Source: a virus
Virus record (IMG/VR): IMGVR_UViG_3300006922_003355
Span: 1 to 42,693 of that record
DNA: 42,693 bases
Reading direction: 5' to 3' (one strand)
The notes under the pieces are model-generated. The model was not told the DNA's origin, ran no database searches, and saw only the letters and a list, made by a program, of their open reading frames with translations. The number at the start of each line of letters is the position of its first letter. The first letter of the stretch is position 1. Position numbers and translations under genes: made by a program. This document shows, one piece after another, positions 7,705 through 16,429 of the stretch.

Positions 7705-9663
7705 ATGCCGCTAAGAGTACGCCGTGGTACAAATGCTGATAGACAAACCATTACACCTGATCAGGGTGAACTGATATATACAACTGACACTAAGAAACTT
7801 TATATTGGAGACGGTATAAATGCAGGAGGTCTTCCAGTTACTGGTGATCCGTTCTTGGGTATAGATAATATTGTTGAGGATACATCCCCCGAACTAGGAG
7901 GAAACTTGTCGCTTAATAGTTTTACTATTAACGGAACAGGGTCAATTAATATTCAAGGCGGAGTTGACGCTACAAGTTTAAGTTTGCAATCAGGAGAAGG
8001 TACTGGACTAGGTAGTAATTTAATACCTACAAATAACAATGCCTATATACTAGGTAATGCTAATAAGCGTTTTAAAAACCTATATACTACTAACATTAAT
8101 ATCGACGGTGAGTTTAATGCTGTAAGTGTAAATGCAGACATAGTAGGCGACGATAGTACTATTCTTATAGATTCAGCAACATCAAGAATTACTACATCGG
8201 CATTAGCACAAGCAAGTGCAACTGACGGCCAAGTCTTAAAGTGGAATAACGGCACAAGTACTTGGACAGCATCAGATCAGTCTTTATCACTATTATCTGA
8301 TGTTGATGCAACAAATCCACAGAATAACCAGGTTCTTACATGGAATTCAACTGCCGGTAAATGGCAGGCACTAGCAGCACAAGGTGGTGGCGGCGGAGGC
8401 GGAATAGCCTTAACAGATTTAAGTGCAGGTGTTGGTTTACAATATGATAACACAACCGGCGAGTTTATATTAAACGCAAGTGTCAACGATTTAACAGATG
8501 TTACTACAACTAGTCCAACAGCAGGTCAAACACTTGTATGGAACCCTGGTTCTAATAGTTGGATTAACGAAGCTGTACCTGCTCCAGTATTTGCAAATAT
8601 TACTGATATTGATTTATCGCTTGGTGTATTAGATAATGATTTTTTACAATACGATAGTGGTTCATCTAGTTGGAAAGCAAGGACTTTAGATTTAAACGAC
8701 ATATCAAATGTTGACCTATCTACTCCGCCAACAGAAGGTCAAACATTAATAGCAGGTTCGGATCTTGTATTTAGACCTGCAACTCCACTTGATTTAGAAA
8801 ATATCGCTACAAATGTTAACCCAGCGGTAACTGCTACACACAATTTAGGTTTATCTAGTAGAAAATGGAGTGAAGTATGGGCAGCAACTATAAACTGTAC
8901 TACACTTATTACAGCAGATATAACTGCTACTGGGACTATATCAGGTAACGTAGTAGGTAACGTAACAGGTAACCTAATAGGTAACAGTGACGGTGCTCAT
9001 ACTGGTACTGTAAACGGTGACGTAACTGGAAGTGTGTTTGGCGATGATTCAACTGTACTTGTAGATGGTGTTGCAAATAGTATTGTTGGTAAAATAAATT
9101 CAACAGACAAGCTAGACGTTACTACAAACGATAATGTAATGGCTACATTAACAGGTAATACAAATTCTGGTGTTACCGGACCAAGAATAGAATTTAATAC
9201 AAGTGACGGAACTGTCGAATCACCGACAGCAGTAGCTGGCTCTACGACTGGTACCCATTTAGCTGAAATGCGCGGGTTAGGATATGACGGTACAGATTAT
9301 TCAGAAGCTGGTCTTGTAAGAGTTTCAGTTGATCTTGATCAAACTGTTGCAACAGGAGTTGTTCCAGGAAGAGTAGTGTTTATTACTGCAAATAATGCAG
9401 GTAGTCTTGCTAATATTATGACATTTAATAGTGCAGGGAAGCTAGGTATCGGTACTCCGAGACCAGATGAAAAACTTCATGTCAATAACGGTAATGCTAA
9501 GATTGACGGATTTGTTCAGTTTGGATCATTAACATCTACAGAACGTGATGCACTAACACCTGTAAACGGAATGGTTATTTACAATAGTACTAATGATAAA
9601 TTTGAAGGACGTCAAGGCGGCGCTTGGATTAATTTAGACGACGGTACTGCTGCTACACCTTAA
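7705..9663 (+). CDS. Tail-fibre-like virion structural protein, 652 aa
   Basis: Probable receptor-binding or baseplate-attached fibre. The N-terminus MPLRVRRGTNADRQTITPDQGELIYTTDTKKLYIGDG is the short module common at the start of T4-like marine phage fibres and similar to the N-terminal piece of Mtd-type proteins. It is followed by four variants of a 'GQxLxWN...SxSW' repeat (about residues 190-330), a poly-Gly hinge (about 229-235), a GNxx tandem repeat, and an ending with RDALTPVNGMVIYNSTNDKFEGRQGGAWINLDDG that resembles the tip module of many fibres. The composition (Asn, Thr, Gly, Ser rich, almost no cysteine) is typical of beta-structured trimers. It overlaps the convergent radical SAM gene by 11 bases. 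Role as fibre is likely; position in the virion is not known. Confidence 0.8.
   Translation: MPLRVRRGTNADRQTITPDQGELIYTTDTKKLYIGDGINAGGLPVTGDPFLGIDNIVEDTSPELGGNLSLNSFTINGTGSINIQGGVDATSLSLQSGEGTGLGSNLIPTNNNAYILGNANKRFKNLYTTNINIDGEFNAVSVNADIVGDDSTILIDSATSRITTSALAQASATDGQVLKWNNGTSTWTASDQSLSLLSDVDATNPQNNQVLTWNSTAGKWQALAAQGGGGGGGIALTDLSAGVGLQYDNTTGEFILNASVNDLTDVTTTSPTAGQTLVWNPGSNSWINEAVPAPVFANITDIDLSLGVLDNDFLQYDSGSSSWKARTLDLNDISNVDLSTPPTEGQTLIAGSDLVFRPATPLDLENIATNVNPAVTATHNLGLSSRKWSEVWAATINCTTLITADITATGTISGNVVGNVTGNLIGNSDGAHTGTVNGDVTGSVFGDDSTVLVDGVANSIVGKINSTDKLDVTTNDNVMATLTGNTNSGVTGPRIEFNTSDGTVESPTAVAGSTTGTHLAEMRGLGYDGTDYSEAGLVRVSVDLDQTVATGVVPGRVVFITANNAGSLANIMTFNSAGKLGIGTPRPDEKLHVNNGNAKIDGFVQFGSLTSTERDALTPVNGMVIYNSTNDKFEGRQGGAWINLDDGTAATP
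8944..8991 (+). repeat. Four 12-bp tandem repeats within the fibre gene
   Basis: Units at 8944-8955, 8956-8967, 8968-8979 and 8980-8991 each begin GGTAAC and encode a Gly-Asn-x-x tetrapeptide (GNVV, GNVT, GNLI, GNSD). The in-frame repeat allows change in unit number without a frameshift, a common way for fibre shafts to vary in length. Confidence 0.7.
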
Positions 9664-10633
9664 ACTTAGTAACCATTATTTCATCAAGAGTACTACAAAC
9701 TTCTTTACCGCAAATAGTCCATTCCTCTTTAAATAGATCTATTTCTTTTTCAAATATGTTACCAATGATACCTGTGGCAGCACAAGTTCCATACTTTACA
9801 TTTCCGTTAGCTTCTATTAATATTTTTTTATTAACAATACCGCATGTCCAGCCTTTAAACTTGTTTGTTCTTTCTGTTACAAAATTAACAGCATTAGTTT
9901 CAATGTCATTATTTACAGTACAACTTAAATAAGTAGGTTCATCCTGTTCTAAGTTTTCAAGTGTATCTAACTCATCTTTAGTATAATACCCTAGCTGCCC
10001 GTCATCCATTTTTTGCTTGTACCCTTCTAAAAATCTACTCGAAGAATAAGTAGGATTGACTTCCTGTGTTGTTTTATTATATAACGGAAATACAGGCAAT
10101 CTTACAATAGGAGTATTGAGCAACTTTTCTTCTAATTCATCTACTTTATGAAATAATCCTGCTGCCATCATTGCACGGATTTCTACGTTGCCGTTGTTTT
10201 CTTTAATCATATTAACAAACTCAACAACTCTATCAATTTCGGCAAACTCAGGATGAAAACTTATTTTGATATTAATGTTTTTAAATGACTCTTTGCTCAT
10301 ATCATATATTTTTAATGGCAAACTTCCGTTTGTAAAAATGCCCACTCTAATATTATTTTCACCCATCCAGTTAAACCACTTATGTACATCTTTGATCAAG
10401 AATGGCTCGCCGCCTGTAATATAAACTAACACACTTTTATCTGCAGGAACACTATCTCTTATCTTTTTAGCAGCAGCAATTAAGTCTTCTACATTTGGTA
10501 ATTTTCGCTTGTCGATTGCGTGATGATTAGAAGGCTCGCAATAACTACAATCATAATTACACATATTGGTAGGGCGCCAATGCACTATATAATCTTCATA
10601 CCAGTCATATTTTTCTATTTTGTTTATATTCAT
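9653..10633 (-). CDS. Radical SAM enzyme with C-terminal cysteine-rich domain
   Basis: Uses a [4Fe-4S] cluster to cleave S-adenosylmethionine and start radical chemistry. The cluster motif CNYDCSYC is at residues 25-32 and the SAM-contacting TGGEP at 73-77. The last 90 residues contain several cysteines (LSCTV, WTCGI, YGTCAATG, WTICGKEVC) as in SPASM/twitch domains that hold extra iron-sulfur clusters. It is the last gene of the TctA-TctC operon and starts 29 bases inside the ANL gene upstream. Its 326 residues and the ANL partner suggest tailoring of a small activated molecule or peptide, but that is inference. The product is unknown. Confidence 0.85.
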   Translation of the reverse strand: MNINKIEKYDWYEDYIVHWRPTNMCNYDCSYCEPSNHHAIDKRKLPNVEDLIAAAKKIRDSVPADKSVLVYITGGEPFLIKDVHKWFNWMGENNIRVGIFTNGSLPLKIYDMSKESFKNINIKISFHPEFAEIDRVVEFVNMIKENNGNVEIRAMMAAGLFHKVDELEEKLLNTPIVRLPVFPLYNKTTQEVNPTYSSSRFLEGYKQKMDDGQLGYYTKDELDTLENLEQDEPTYLSCTVNNDIETNAVNFVTERTNKFKGWTCGIVNKKILIEANGNVKYGTCAATGIIGNIFEKEIDLFKEEWTICGKEVCSTLDEIMVTKFKV

Positions 10634-11771
10634 CTAATAAATTCTTCCTGTTAATCTTACCTTGGCCTTTTCGTTTAATACTTTCAACATAAAATATTTT
10701 TTCAGGAATTTTATATCTAGCTATTTTTGACTTTAGTAAGTCTAAATCAATTTTACCCACTACTTCTGCATACACAGTATCATACCCAAACACAACTACA
10801 TCAGATGCTCCTGAATCTAACAATGCTTGTTCTACTTCATAAGGCATAATTTTCCAGCCGCCATTTATAATTGTTTCTTTTTTTCTACCTGTTATAAAAA
10901 GAAATCCATCTTCATCTATATGTCCTAGATCTCCTGTTGCAAAATTATTTACAATTATTTCATTATCGATTACTTTACAGTCGATATTATCTAAAACGTA
11001 ACCTACACTGTTGTACTTTTGCGGATAATGCATTATACTAATAGTGCCTATTTCATTTACTCCGTAACTGTCTGTAGTAATACAATTGAAAAACTTTTGT
11101 GCTTCTATTTTAAAGTCTTTATACATAGGTGCGCCAACGGTCCTTATATGGCGTATAGTCATGTTTTCATAAAGCACATTAGGAGACATCATTCCACGTA
11201 GCACATTTGGACTTCCTATAATAAATGTAGGATTTACACTAGGCCAAAATTTCCACGGATCATCTAAAATATAGTATGTTGCTCCTGTTTTATAACATAG
11301 TGCAAATGTTTGAAAGCCTATACAAACCCATAATGGTATAACATTTATAGTGCTGTCATTTTCTGTAATGTTACCATGAATTTGTATATTATTATCTAAT
11401 CCATCTCGGTAGTATTGATCTTCAGTAATTGGTATTATACGATGTTTCTCAGTACTGCCGCTGCTACATATACCTACAACTTCATCTGTGTTACATTGAT
11501 TGTATCGCGGCTGTGGAAGTATATCGTTCCATATATCTATATTATAATAACTAAGCTCATGCTCGGTCATAGTATGGTCTATAATAACAGGGCTACACAC
11601 TTGCATAGCCCCAAAAATTTTAAATACATTCTCAGTATTACTAAAAACTCCAATACGACATGTTTTGTCATAACCAGCTTTTTTTAATTGCTTGGCATAT
11701 TTTTTAGCAGCTTTATCAAACTGAGATTTAGTATATGTTGTTCCGTTTTCGAACACTAAGAAAGGTTTCAT
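10605..11771 (-). CDS. Adenylate-forming enzyme (ANL superfamily), compact 388 aa
   Basis: Activates a carboxylic acid with ATP to an acyl-adenylate, usually passing it to CoA or a carrier protein. Motifs in order: phosphate-binding SSGSTEKHR (103-111), YGVNEIG (236-242), ATGD (278-281), hinge GRKKETIINGGWKIMPYEVE (295-314), and GQGKINRK with the catalytic lysine at 372. All core motifs are present although the protein is about 100 residues shorter than standard acyl-CoA synthetases, mainly at the N-terminus. It overlaps the alpha/beta hydrolase gene by 44 bases. No carrier protein is visible next to it. The substrate could be the carboxylate imported by the neighbouring transporter, which is inference. 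Confidence 0.87.
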   Translation of the reverse strand: MKPFLVFENGTTYTKSQFDKAAKKYAKQLKKAGYDKTCRIGVFSNTENVFKIFGAMQVCSPVIIDHTMTEHELSYYNIDIWNDILPQPRYNQCNTDEVVGICSSGSTEKHRIIPITEDQYYRDGLDNNIQIHGNITENDSTINVIPLWVCIGFQTFALCYKTGATYYILDDPWKFWPSVNPTFIIGSPNVLRGMMSPNVLYENMTIRHIRTVGAPMYKDFKIEAQKFFNCITTDSYGVNEIGTISIMHYPQKYNSVGYVLDNIDCKVIDNEIIVNNFATGDLGHIDEDGFLFITGRKKETIINGGWKIMPYEVEQALLDSGASDVVVFGYDTVYAEVVGKIDLDLLKSKIARYKIPEKIFYVESIKRKGQGKINRKNLLDEYKQNRKI

Positions 11772-12432
11772 TGATATCTTCTTCTATATGATTTAAATAT
11801 TGCCATCTTAATTCTTTATCAAACAATAAATGTGTAGGAGAAGTAGTATGACCATATCGTTCGCTAAGATATTTATGGTTAGGCTTTAATTGAGAAAACT
11901 CATCTGAACTCATTATATTACCCGTTGTATTATAGCGTACCATGTTAAATTCAAAATCAATATCTTCAATCATAAATGCATGATGTGTGTAAGGAAGCAT
12001 ATATTCAGTCAGTGGCGGTTTTTTTAAAAGACTTTTAAATTTTTCATATTTGTATTTTCCTTTATCATTACCACATAAGATTACACTTGCATTACTATAA
12101 TCTACATCTAACATCTCTTGTGTTATTCCCAGTACTCCGGGGTAAAACAAATAATTTTTAACAAACTTTGCATGATTAACAATGCCTAGAAAAGCACCAA
12201 GACTAAACCCTATATGTACTAAATCACCTTTAGGAAAATCTACGTTAAACATTTCCTTAAAAGTAACATCGTAATTATCAGGCTCTTTTTCGCTCCATCT
12301 TATTCGGTCGATGCCATGCGGAGTAAAATAATCTATAAGATGTACATCATATCCTTTACTTTCAAAAAAGTCACGGGCGAAGGTTTCAGCAGAGCCAATT
12401 CCCCCGCTACCATGTGAAATAACAATTTTCAT
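11728..12432 (-). CDS. Alpha/beta hydrolase (dienelactone-hydrolase-like)
   Basis: Likely esterase, thioesterase or lactonase. The nucleophile elbow GFSLGA puts the catalytic serine at residue 77, HGSGG (7-11) forms the oxyanion side, GND (121-123) supplies a candidate acid and HH (150-151) the histidine. The 234 residues fit a small soluble member without a lid. It overlaps the TctC gene by four bases (ATGA) and the ANL gene by 44 bases, so all three are translated together. Next to an acyl-activating enzyme, a thioesterase or acyl-editing role is plausible, but no substrate can be read from the sequence. Confidence 0.75.
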   Translation of the reverse strand: MKIVISHGSGGIGSAETFARDFFESKGYDVHLIDYFTPHGIDRIRWSEKEPDNYDVTFKEMFNVDFPKGDLVHIGFSLGAFLGIVNHAKFVKNYLFYPGVLGITQEMLDVDYSNASVILCGNDKGKYKYEKFKSLLKKPPLTEYMLPYTHHAFMIEDIDFEFNMVRYNTTGNIMSSDEFSQLKPNHKYLSERYGHTTSPTHLLFDKELRWQYLNHIEEDINETFLSVRKRNNIY

Positions 12433-13472
12433 TTAGATGCTAGTTCCATTTTAAATACACTTGCAAGACCTAAAGCGTTTGTATTAAAGTACACAAGGTC
12501 TTCTAAAGCTGATACAGTAACAAAACTCATAAGTGTATCTCTATGTGCATTGCCTTCTGCGCCAATCTTCCATTCGTATTTACCAACCTTCTTTTCTATG
12601 ATTGCTCTGCTTTCTGCATTCAAAGACATTTCAGTTAATGCAGCTTGTAGCTTCTCAGCATTAGGATTACCTCTGTTAACCCATAATGCTTTTTGCATAC
12701 CATCTCTAAATGATTTTACTAGTTTGTAAGCATCATAAAATTCACCGCTTGGTGCTACACCCCAACGATTTTCATATAACTTTTCAAACTGGAAACCAGG
12801 ATAGTTTGGATCGTCAGCATGTGTTCCGTTTTCTTGTAGTATTCCATGATGAAACCAAATTTCTGCATTGTCGTCCGGTGCTACATGCTTTTTGTATGCT
12901 GCTGGATTTTCTCTTGTACCAGTAAGTTCACCACGTCTAAATGCAAGACGTCTTTCACTTCCACTCATACCTTTTACCCATTGCACATTATCTTTAAAGC
13001 ATTTTACATATGCATCCATAGACGTTTGTGGACCACAGATAAGCATTGTCATTGCATATGCTTCAGGTGTCTGTCCGCTACCTGCCGCAAAACTTGGACT
13101 ATTCATATCTTCACCGATACGCTTTCCTGCAATAATATTTAAGTTCATAAGTCCTACTGATTCATATTCACCGTAGTTATAGTCAACTTCTTCTTGTAAG
13201 AATGCAACGCCATTGCCGCCATGTGATACCATAATAACTTTGTCGTCATCTCTCATTTCATTGTGCCAAGCATTAAATCCTGGAATGTCTCTTGCACCTG
13301 GAATGTGCTTAATGTTGATATCTTCACCTAGATATTTTTCTAATTCTTTAGCAACAATTTCTGCCCAGACGCTTGTGCCGCCTCCTGGTTTCTGTGGTAC
13401 TATCATTGTATAATCTGCATGTGCTACAGAAGTTACCATAGCAAACACAAGTCCTAATATTAATTTACGCAT
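12429..13472 (-). CDS. tctC: Tripartite tricarboxylate transporter substrate-binding protein TctC
   Basis: Periplasmic solute-binding protein that delivers a carboxylate to the TctAB membrane complex. The first 19 residues form a clear signal peptide (basic MRK, hydrophobic core, VAHA before DYT), and the mature start YTMIVPQKPGGGTSVWAE matches the TctC binding-loop region. At 347 residues it is slightly longer than the usual 320 or so. The ligand (citrate, tricarballylate, terephthalate-like or other acids in known members) cannot be told from the sequence. It starts inside the last eight bases of tctA. A secreted bacterial binding protein in a phage backbone is unusual. Confidence 0.88.
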   Translation of the reverse strand: MRKLILGLVFAMVTSVAHADYTMIVPQKPGGGTSVWAEIVAKELEKYLGEDINIKHIPGARDIPGFNAWHNEMRDDDKVIMVSHGGNGVAFLQEEVDYNYGEYESVGLMNLNIIAGKRIGEDMNSPSFAAGSGQTPEAYAMTMLICGPQTSMDAYVKCFKDNVQWVKGMSGSERRLAFRRGELTGTRENPAAYKKHVAPDDNAEIWFHHGILQENGTHADDPNYPGFQFEKLYENRWGVAPSGEFYDAYKLVKSFRDGMQKALWVNRGNPNAEKLQAALTEMSLNAESRAIIEKKVGKYEWKIGAEGNAHRDTLMSFVTVSALEDLVYFNTNALGLASVFKMELASK

Positions 13473-14898
13473 AATCTATTTTCCTTTTTGATGTTAGCCC
13501 CCATAGCAATGTTACACCTATTGCAACACATAAGCCGAGGAATATTGGTTTGTGTAACAGTTTTTCAACTGTATAAAGTCCTGCCATTTGTACCGTTAAG
13601 GCTTCTATTCTATCTGCTAGAATAAAAGCAAATAGCAGTGCAGGTCTGCTAAATTTGTATTTCTTTGCTAGTAGTCCTACGATACTACATACTACTAGTA
13701 TAAAGTAATCTTCCCAACCGCCTGTGTATTGTACACATGCAAGCACAATAAAGCCCAACAATACTGGAAAGTAGTATTTGTAGGGTATTTGTGCAATTCG
13801 TGCTATAAGTGGTGTCGTAAACAAGCATATAGCGCCTACAAGCACTGTTGCAAGCATAAAGCCATATAACATACTATCAAAGAACTTTGTGTCCATTGCA
13901 AGCTCTAAGGTACCTAATTCAAAGTCTAAGTATGCAAATAGTCCTATTACAATAGCGGCAAAACTTGCTCCTGGTATTCCAAATAAAACTGTAGGAATCA
14001 TACTTGTTGCCTTTTGTGCGTTGTTAGCACCTTCTGGGCCTATGACACCTTTAATATTTCCGTTACCAAATCTTTCTTTAGGATGACTTGCAACTGTTGA
14101 ACTGTATGCCATCCAGTCTGCAACTGCGCCACCTAGTCCAGGCAAAAGCCCTATAAATGCTCCTATAAATCCGCCACGTAGTGCGTCCCACTTGTTGTGC
14201 CATACAGCCATTATACCTTGCTTAGTCTGTACACCATTTGCTAATTCTGGCATGCTAGTATTAGTACGTTGTTTTAATCCGTCAATTAATTCTGGTATAG
14301 CAAATAAGCCAGCAACTAACGGCATAAGTTGTACACCATCACCTAGGTATTCCCAACCACCTGTCCATCTATCTGCATTTGTGCTTGGATCTACACCTAT
14401 CAGTCCTACAAACAAACCTAAACTCAAAGCAATCATACTTCTAAACCAAAATTTGTTTGTAACAAATGTAACACATACCATTGCTAACATTGTGAATGCC
14501 CAAAGCTCTGGTACACCAAACACCATTATCAATTGTGTATAATAAGGCAACAAAAAGAATGTAAGTGAACCCCATAATAATCCATTAAGTGTGCTTGTAG
14601 TAACAGCAGAACTAATTGCATATGTTGCTTGTCCTTGTAATGCTAACGGAAATCCATCTATCATTGTAGCAGCCGCACTATTAGCACCAGGTATTCCTAG
14701 CAACACACCTGTGTAAGTATCTCCTGTTGTACTAGCAGCGACAACTGCCATTACAAATATTACTGCTAGATACGGATCAGGAAACAGTGTAATAAATGAA
14801 AACACAAATATTAATCCTGTAGTAGCACCTGCGCCAGGCAATATGCCAATAATTAAACCGTAAAACGTACCTGCTAGTAATGCCAATAATGAAGCCAT
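13465..14898 (-). CDS. tctA: Tripartite tricarboxylate transporter large membrane subunit TctA
   Basis: Large permease subunit of a secondary, ion-driven carboxylate transporter. The 477-residue protein is hydrophobic throughout with about eleven or twelve membrane segments. Family hallmarks are visible twice, as expected from the internal repeat: GILPGAGATTGL and GVLLGIPGANSAAATMIDGFPLA near the N-terminus, and GLLPGLGGAVADW with VLFGIPGASFAAI in the second half. It ends with a final segment and KRKIDYA. The small subunit TctB (four membrane segments) is not found next to it or elsewhere in the window. Start at 14898 is supported by AAGGAA. The gene is full-length, without frameshift. Confidence 0.9.
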   Translation of the reverse strand: MASLLALLAGTFYGLIIGILPGAGATTGLIFVFSFITLFPDPYLAVIFVMAVVAASTTGDTYTGVLLGIPGANSAAATMIDGFPLALQGQATYAISSAVTTSTLNGLLWGSLTFFLLPYYTQLIMVFGVPELWAFTMLAMVCVTFVTNKFWFRSMIALSLGLFVGLIGVDPSTNADRWTGGWEYLGDGVQLMPLVAGLFAIPELIDGLKQRTNTSMPELANGVQTKQGIMAVWHNKWDALRGGFIGAFIGLLPGLGGAVADWMAYSSTVASHPKERFGNGNIKGVIGPEGANNAQKATSMIPTVLFGIPGASFAAIVIGLFAYLDFELGTLELAMDTKFFDSMLYGFMLATVLVGAICLFTTPLIARIAQIPYKYYFPVLLGFIVLACVQYTGGWEDYFILVVCSIVGLLAKKYKFSRPALLFAFILADRIEALTVQMAGLYTVEKLLHKPIFLGLCVAIGVTLLWGLTSKRKIDYA

Positions 14899-14921
14899 AA
14901 TTTTTCCTTGTTACATAATTA

Positions 14922-14927
14922 ATTATA
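14922..14927 (-). promoter_or_regulatory. Candidate -10 element for the tctA operon
   Basis: On the - strand TATAAT lies 23 bases before the tctA start, in the short divergent gap to the methyltransferase gene. No good -35 element is seen at the proper distance. Next to it (14937-14956) is an inverted repeat CACTTTTTT/AAAAAAGTG followed by a T run on the + strand, which could be a hairpin or an operator. Confidence 0.4.
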
Positions 14928-14986
14928 TGAAAGAAACACTTTTTTAGAAAAAAGTGGTATTTTTTTAATAGAAAGTGAAAAAAATT

Positions 14987-15712
14987 ATGAATACACGAAT
15001 TTTTTCGTTAGTCATGCAAAATTTAAAAGATAGCTTTAGTCTACCTAAATATGACGGACTAGAATTAAACCAGCTTAGTATATTAGATGATCTTCCGTTC
15101 ACTCCTGTACGTAGAGAAAAATTTGCACAAGCAATTATGAACGAGTTAGATATAGAACATTTACAACTATCTGGAACTGTTGAACATTTTGTACAATCAT
15201 TAGATAAAATTTATATGAAGCGATTCTTTGGCGAAATTTGGAAACCAAACACAGATGATCATACGTTTAGTGGCTGGAGTATTGTTGATAGAATAAATGA
15301 ACGAAATCCAAAAAATGTTCTAGACTTTGGTTGTGGGTATAATCAATTTAAACCACGTATTAAAAATTTAACAGGAATTGATCCATATAACGAAAATGCA
15401 GACTACATGGTAGATATTTTAGACTTTAATGTAGATGAAAAGTATGATCATATGATTGTATTTGGTAGTTTGAACTTTGGCGATGAAGCGGATATACGCA
15501 CTCGTTTTAAAAAGTTACATTCATTACTAGACGTAGGTGGAAGAATGTATTTCAGAGTTAATCCAGGAATACTTTGGCCTAAAGGTCCTTACGTAGATAT
15601 ATTTCCGTGGAGTTTTGAATTTGCATATGCTCTCGCAAAAGAATACAACTGCAAGTTAGAACAATATAAAAAAGATAGACAACGTTTTTATTTTGAAATA
15701 CTAAAGATGTGA
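14987..15712 (+). CDS. Class I SAM methyltransferase with ACP-like N-terminal domain
   Basis: Transfers a methyl group from S-adenosylmethionine. The SAM-binding motif VLDFGCGYN is at 111-119 and an acidic ID at 131-132 ends the second strand. The N-terminal 75 residues are not part of the methyltransferase fold: LDDLPFTPVRREKFAQAIMNELDIEHL followed by TVEHFVQSL has the spacing and pattern of an acyl carrier protein, but the attachment serine of the DSL motif is replaced by aspartate (DDL, 34-36). I start at the ATG at 14987; a GTG at 14975 would add four residues. It stands alone between two opposite-strand operons and overlaps the tail of the next one by 12 bases. The carrier-like reading is tentative. 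Confidence 0.8.
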   Translation: MNTRIFSLVMQNLKDSFSLPKYDGLELNQLSILDDLPFTPVRREKFAQAIMNELDIEHLQLSGTVEHFVQSLDKIYMKRFFGEIWKPNTDDHTFSGWSIVDRINERNPKNVLDFGCGYNQFKPRIKNLTGIDPYNENADYMVDILDFNVDEKYDHMIVFGSLNFGDEADIRTRFKKLHSLLDVGGRMYFRVNPGILWPKGPYVDIFPWSFEFAYALAKEYNCKLEQYKKDRQRFYFEILKM

Positions 15713-16429
15713 TTTGTTTTTAAATAACTCTTTTACTTTTAAATAGTTATTTTTGTTAACTACAAGTTCTAATTTTTTGCATACTGCTGAGAAGTAATCA
15801 TAATCTAGTATATCATTCACTTCATTTACAATAATATCATCGTCTGTTACATATTCTTTATAATTAGACAACTGCACTTCAAAATCATTACGTAGTGCTT
15901 GTTTCATAGTGATGCCTTGCTCTTTGGCTTTATCTCTATATAAATCTCCTGACAGATAGTCTTTACGTGCTGGGTCAAAATAGTAATAATAACTACTACG
16001 CATCCAACGTTCAATAAGCAAATCAATATCTTCTGGTATAACAACTATATACTTGGCAGGATTAAATAATTTTTTTGTATCGTCTAGTAGTTCATGATTT
16101 GTATATATAAAGTTTTTAGGACTTAGCCTTTGCTTCCATTCTGCAATGTCTTGTGATGTAGTAGTGATATCACGTTGTTCAGCTGTACGCAAAATAGGAG
16201 GAATACGATTTTTATCTGCGCCTTTTTCTGATGCACCTTTAAAACGTTTATTAAAATGCATTTTACTAAATTTATCGTCACCAGGTGAGCAATAAGGCAT
16301 CCAAGGATATTCTCCATTTTGTTCATGGTCATACCATGCAATATTATCACAACTAGCAAGCATACGACCTAACATATGTCCGCCGGCTCCTTGTGGGAAG
16401 TTAATTAAGATACAATTATTTTCGGCCAT
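15701..16429 (-). CDS. Sulfotransferase-like P-loop protein
   Basis: Possible PAPS-dependent sulfotransferase. The N-terminal INFPQGAGGHMLGRML has the form of the 5'-phosphosulfate loop of phage and bacterial sulfotransferase-like proteins, and YIVVIPEDIDLLIERWMRS (after about residue 130) is in the place of the second, 3'-phosphate-binding region. No full set of sulfotransferase residues can be confirmed by eye, so a kinase-like P-loop protein is an alternative. The start is uncertain: MAENN at 16429 gives a 14-base overlap with the ANL fragment gene, while an ATG at 16447 adds six residues. It is the last gene of the operon that begins with the oxygenase. Confidence 0.45.
   Translation of the reverse strand: MAENNCILINFPQGAGGHMLGRMLASCDNIAWYDHEQNGEYPWMPYCSPGDDKFSKMHFNKRFKGASEKGADKNRIPPILRTAEQRDITTTSQDIAEWKQRLSPKNFIYTNHELLDDTKKLFNPAKYIVVIPEDIDLLIERWMRSSYYYYFDPARKDYLSGDLYRDKAKEQGITMKQALRNDFEVQLSNYKEYVTDDDIIVNEVNDILDYDYFSAVCKKLELVVNKNNYLKVKELFKNKSHL

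Noticed and set aside
13465-14898. A hidden tctB fused to the end of tctA
   Set aside because: The C-terminus of TctA ends as in ordinary family members, with no four additional membrane segments, and no small membrane gene lies next to it.
14937-14956. Terminator on the + strand before the methyltransferase
   Set aside because: The stem is short and almost only A-T, and no + strand gene ends upstream of it; kept only as part of the divergent control region.
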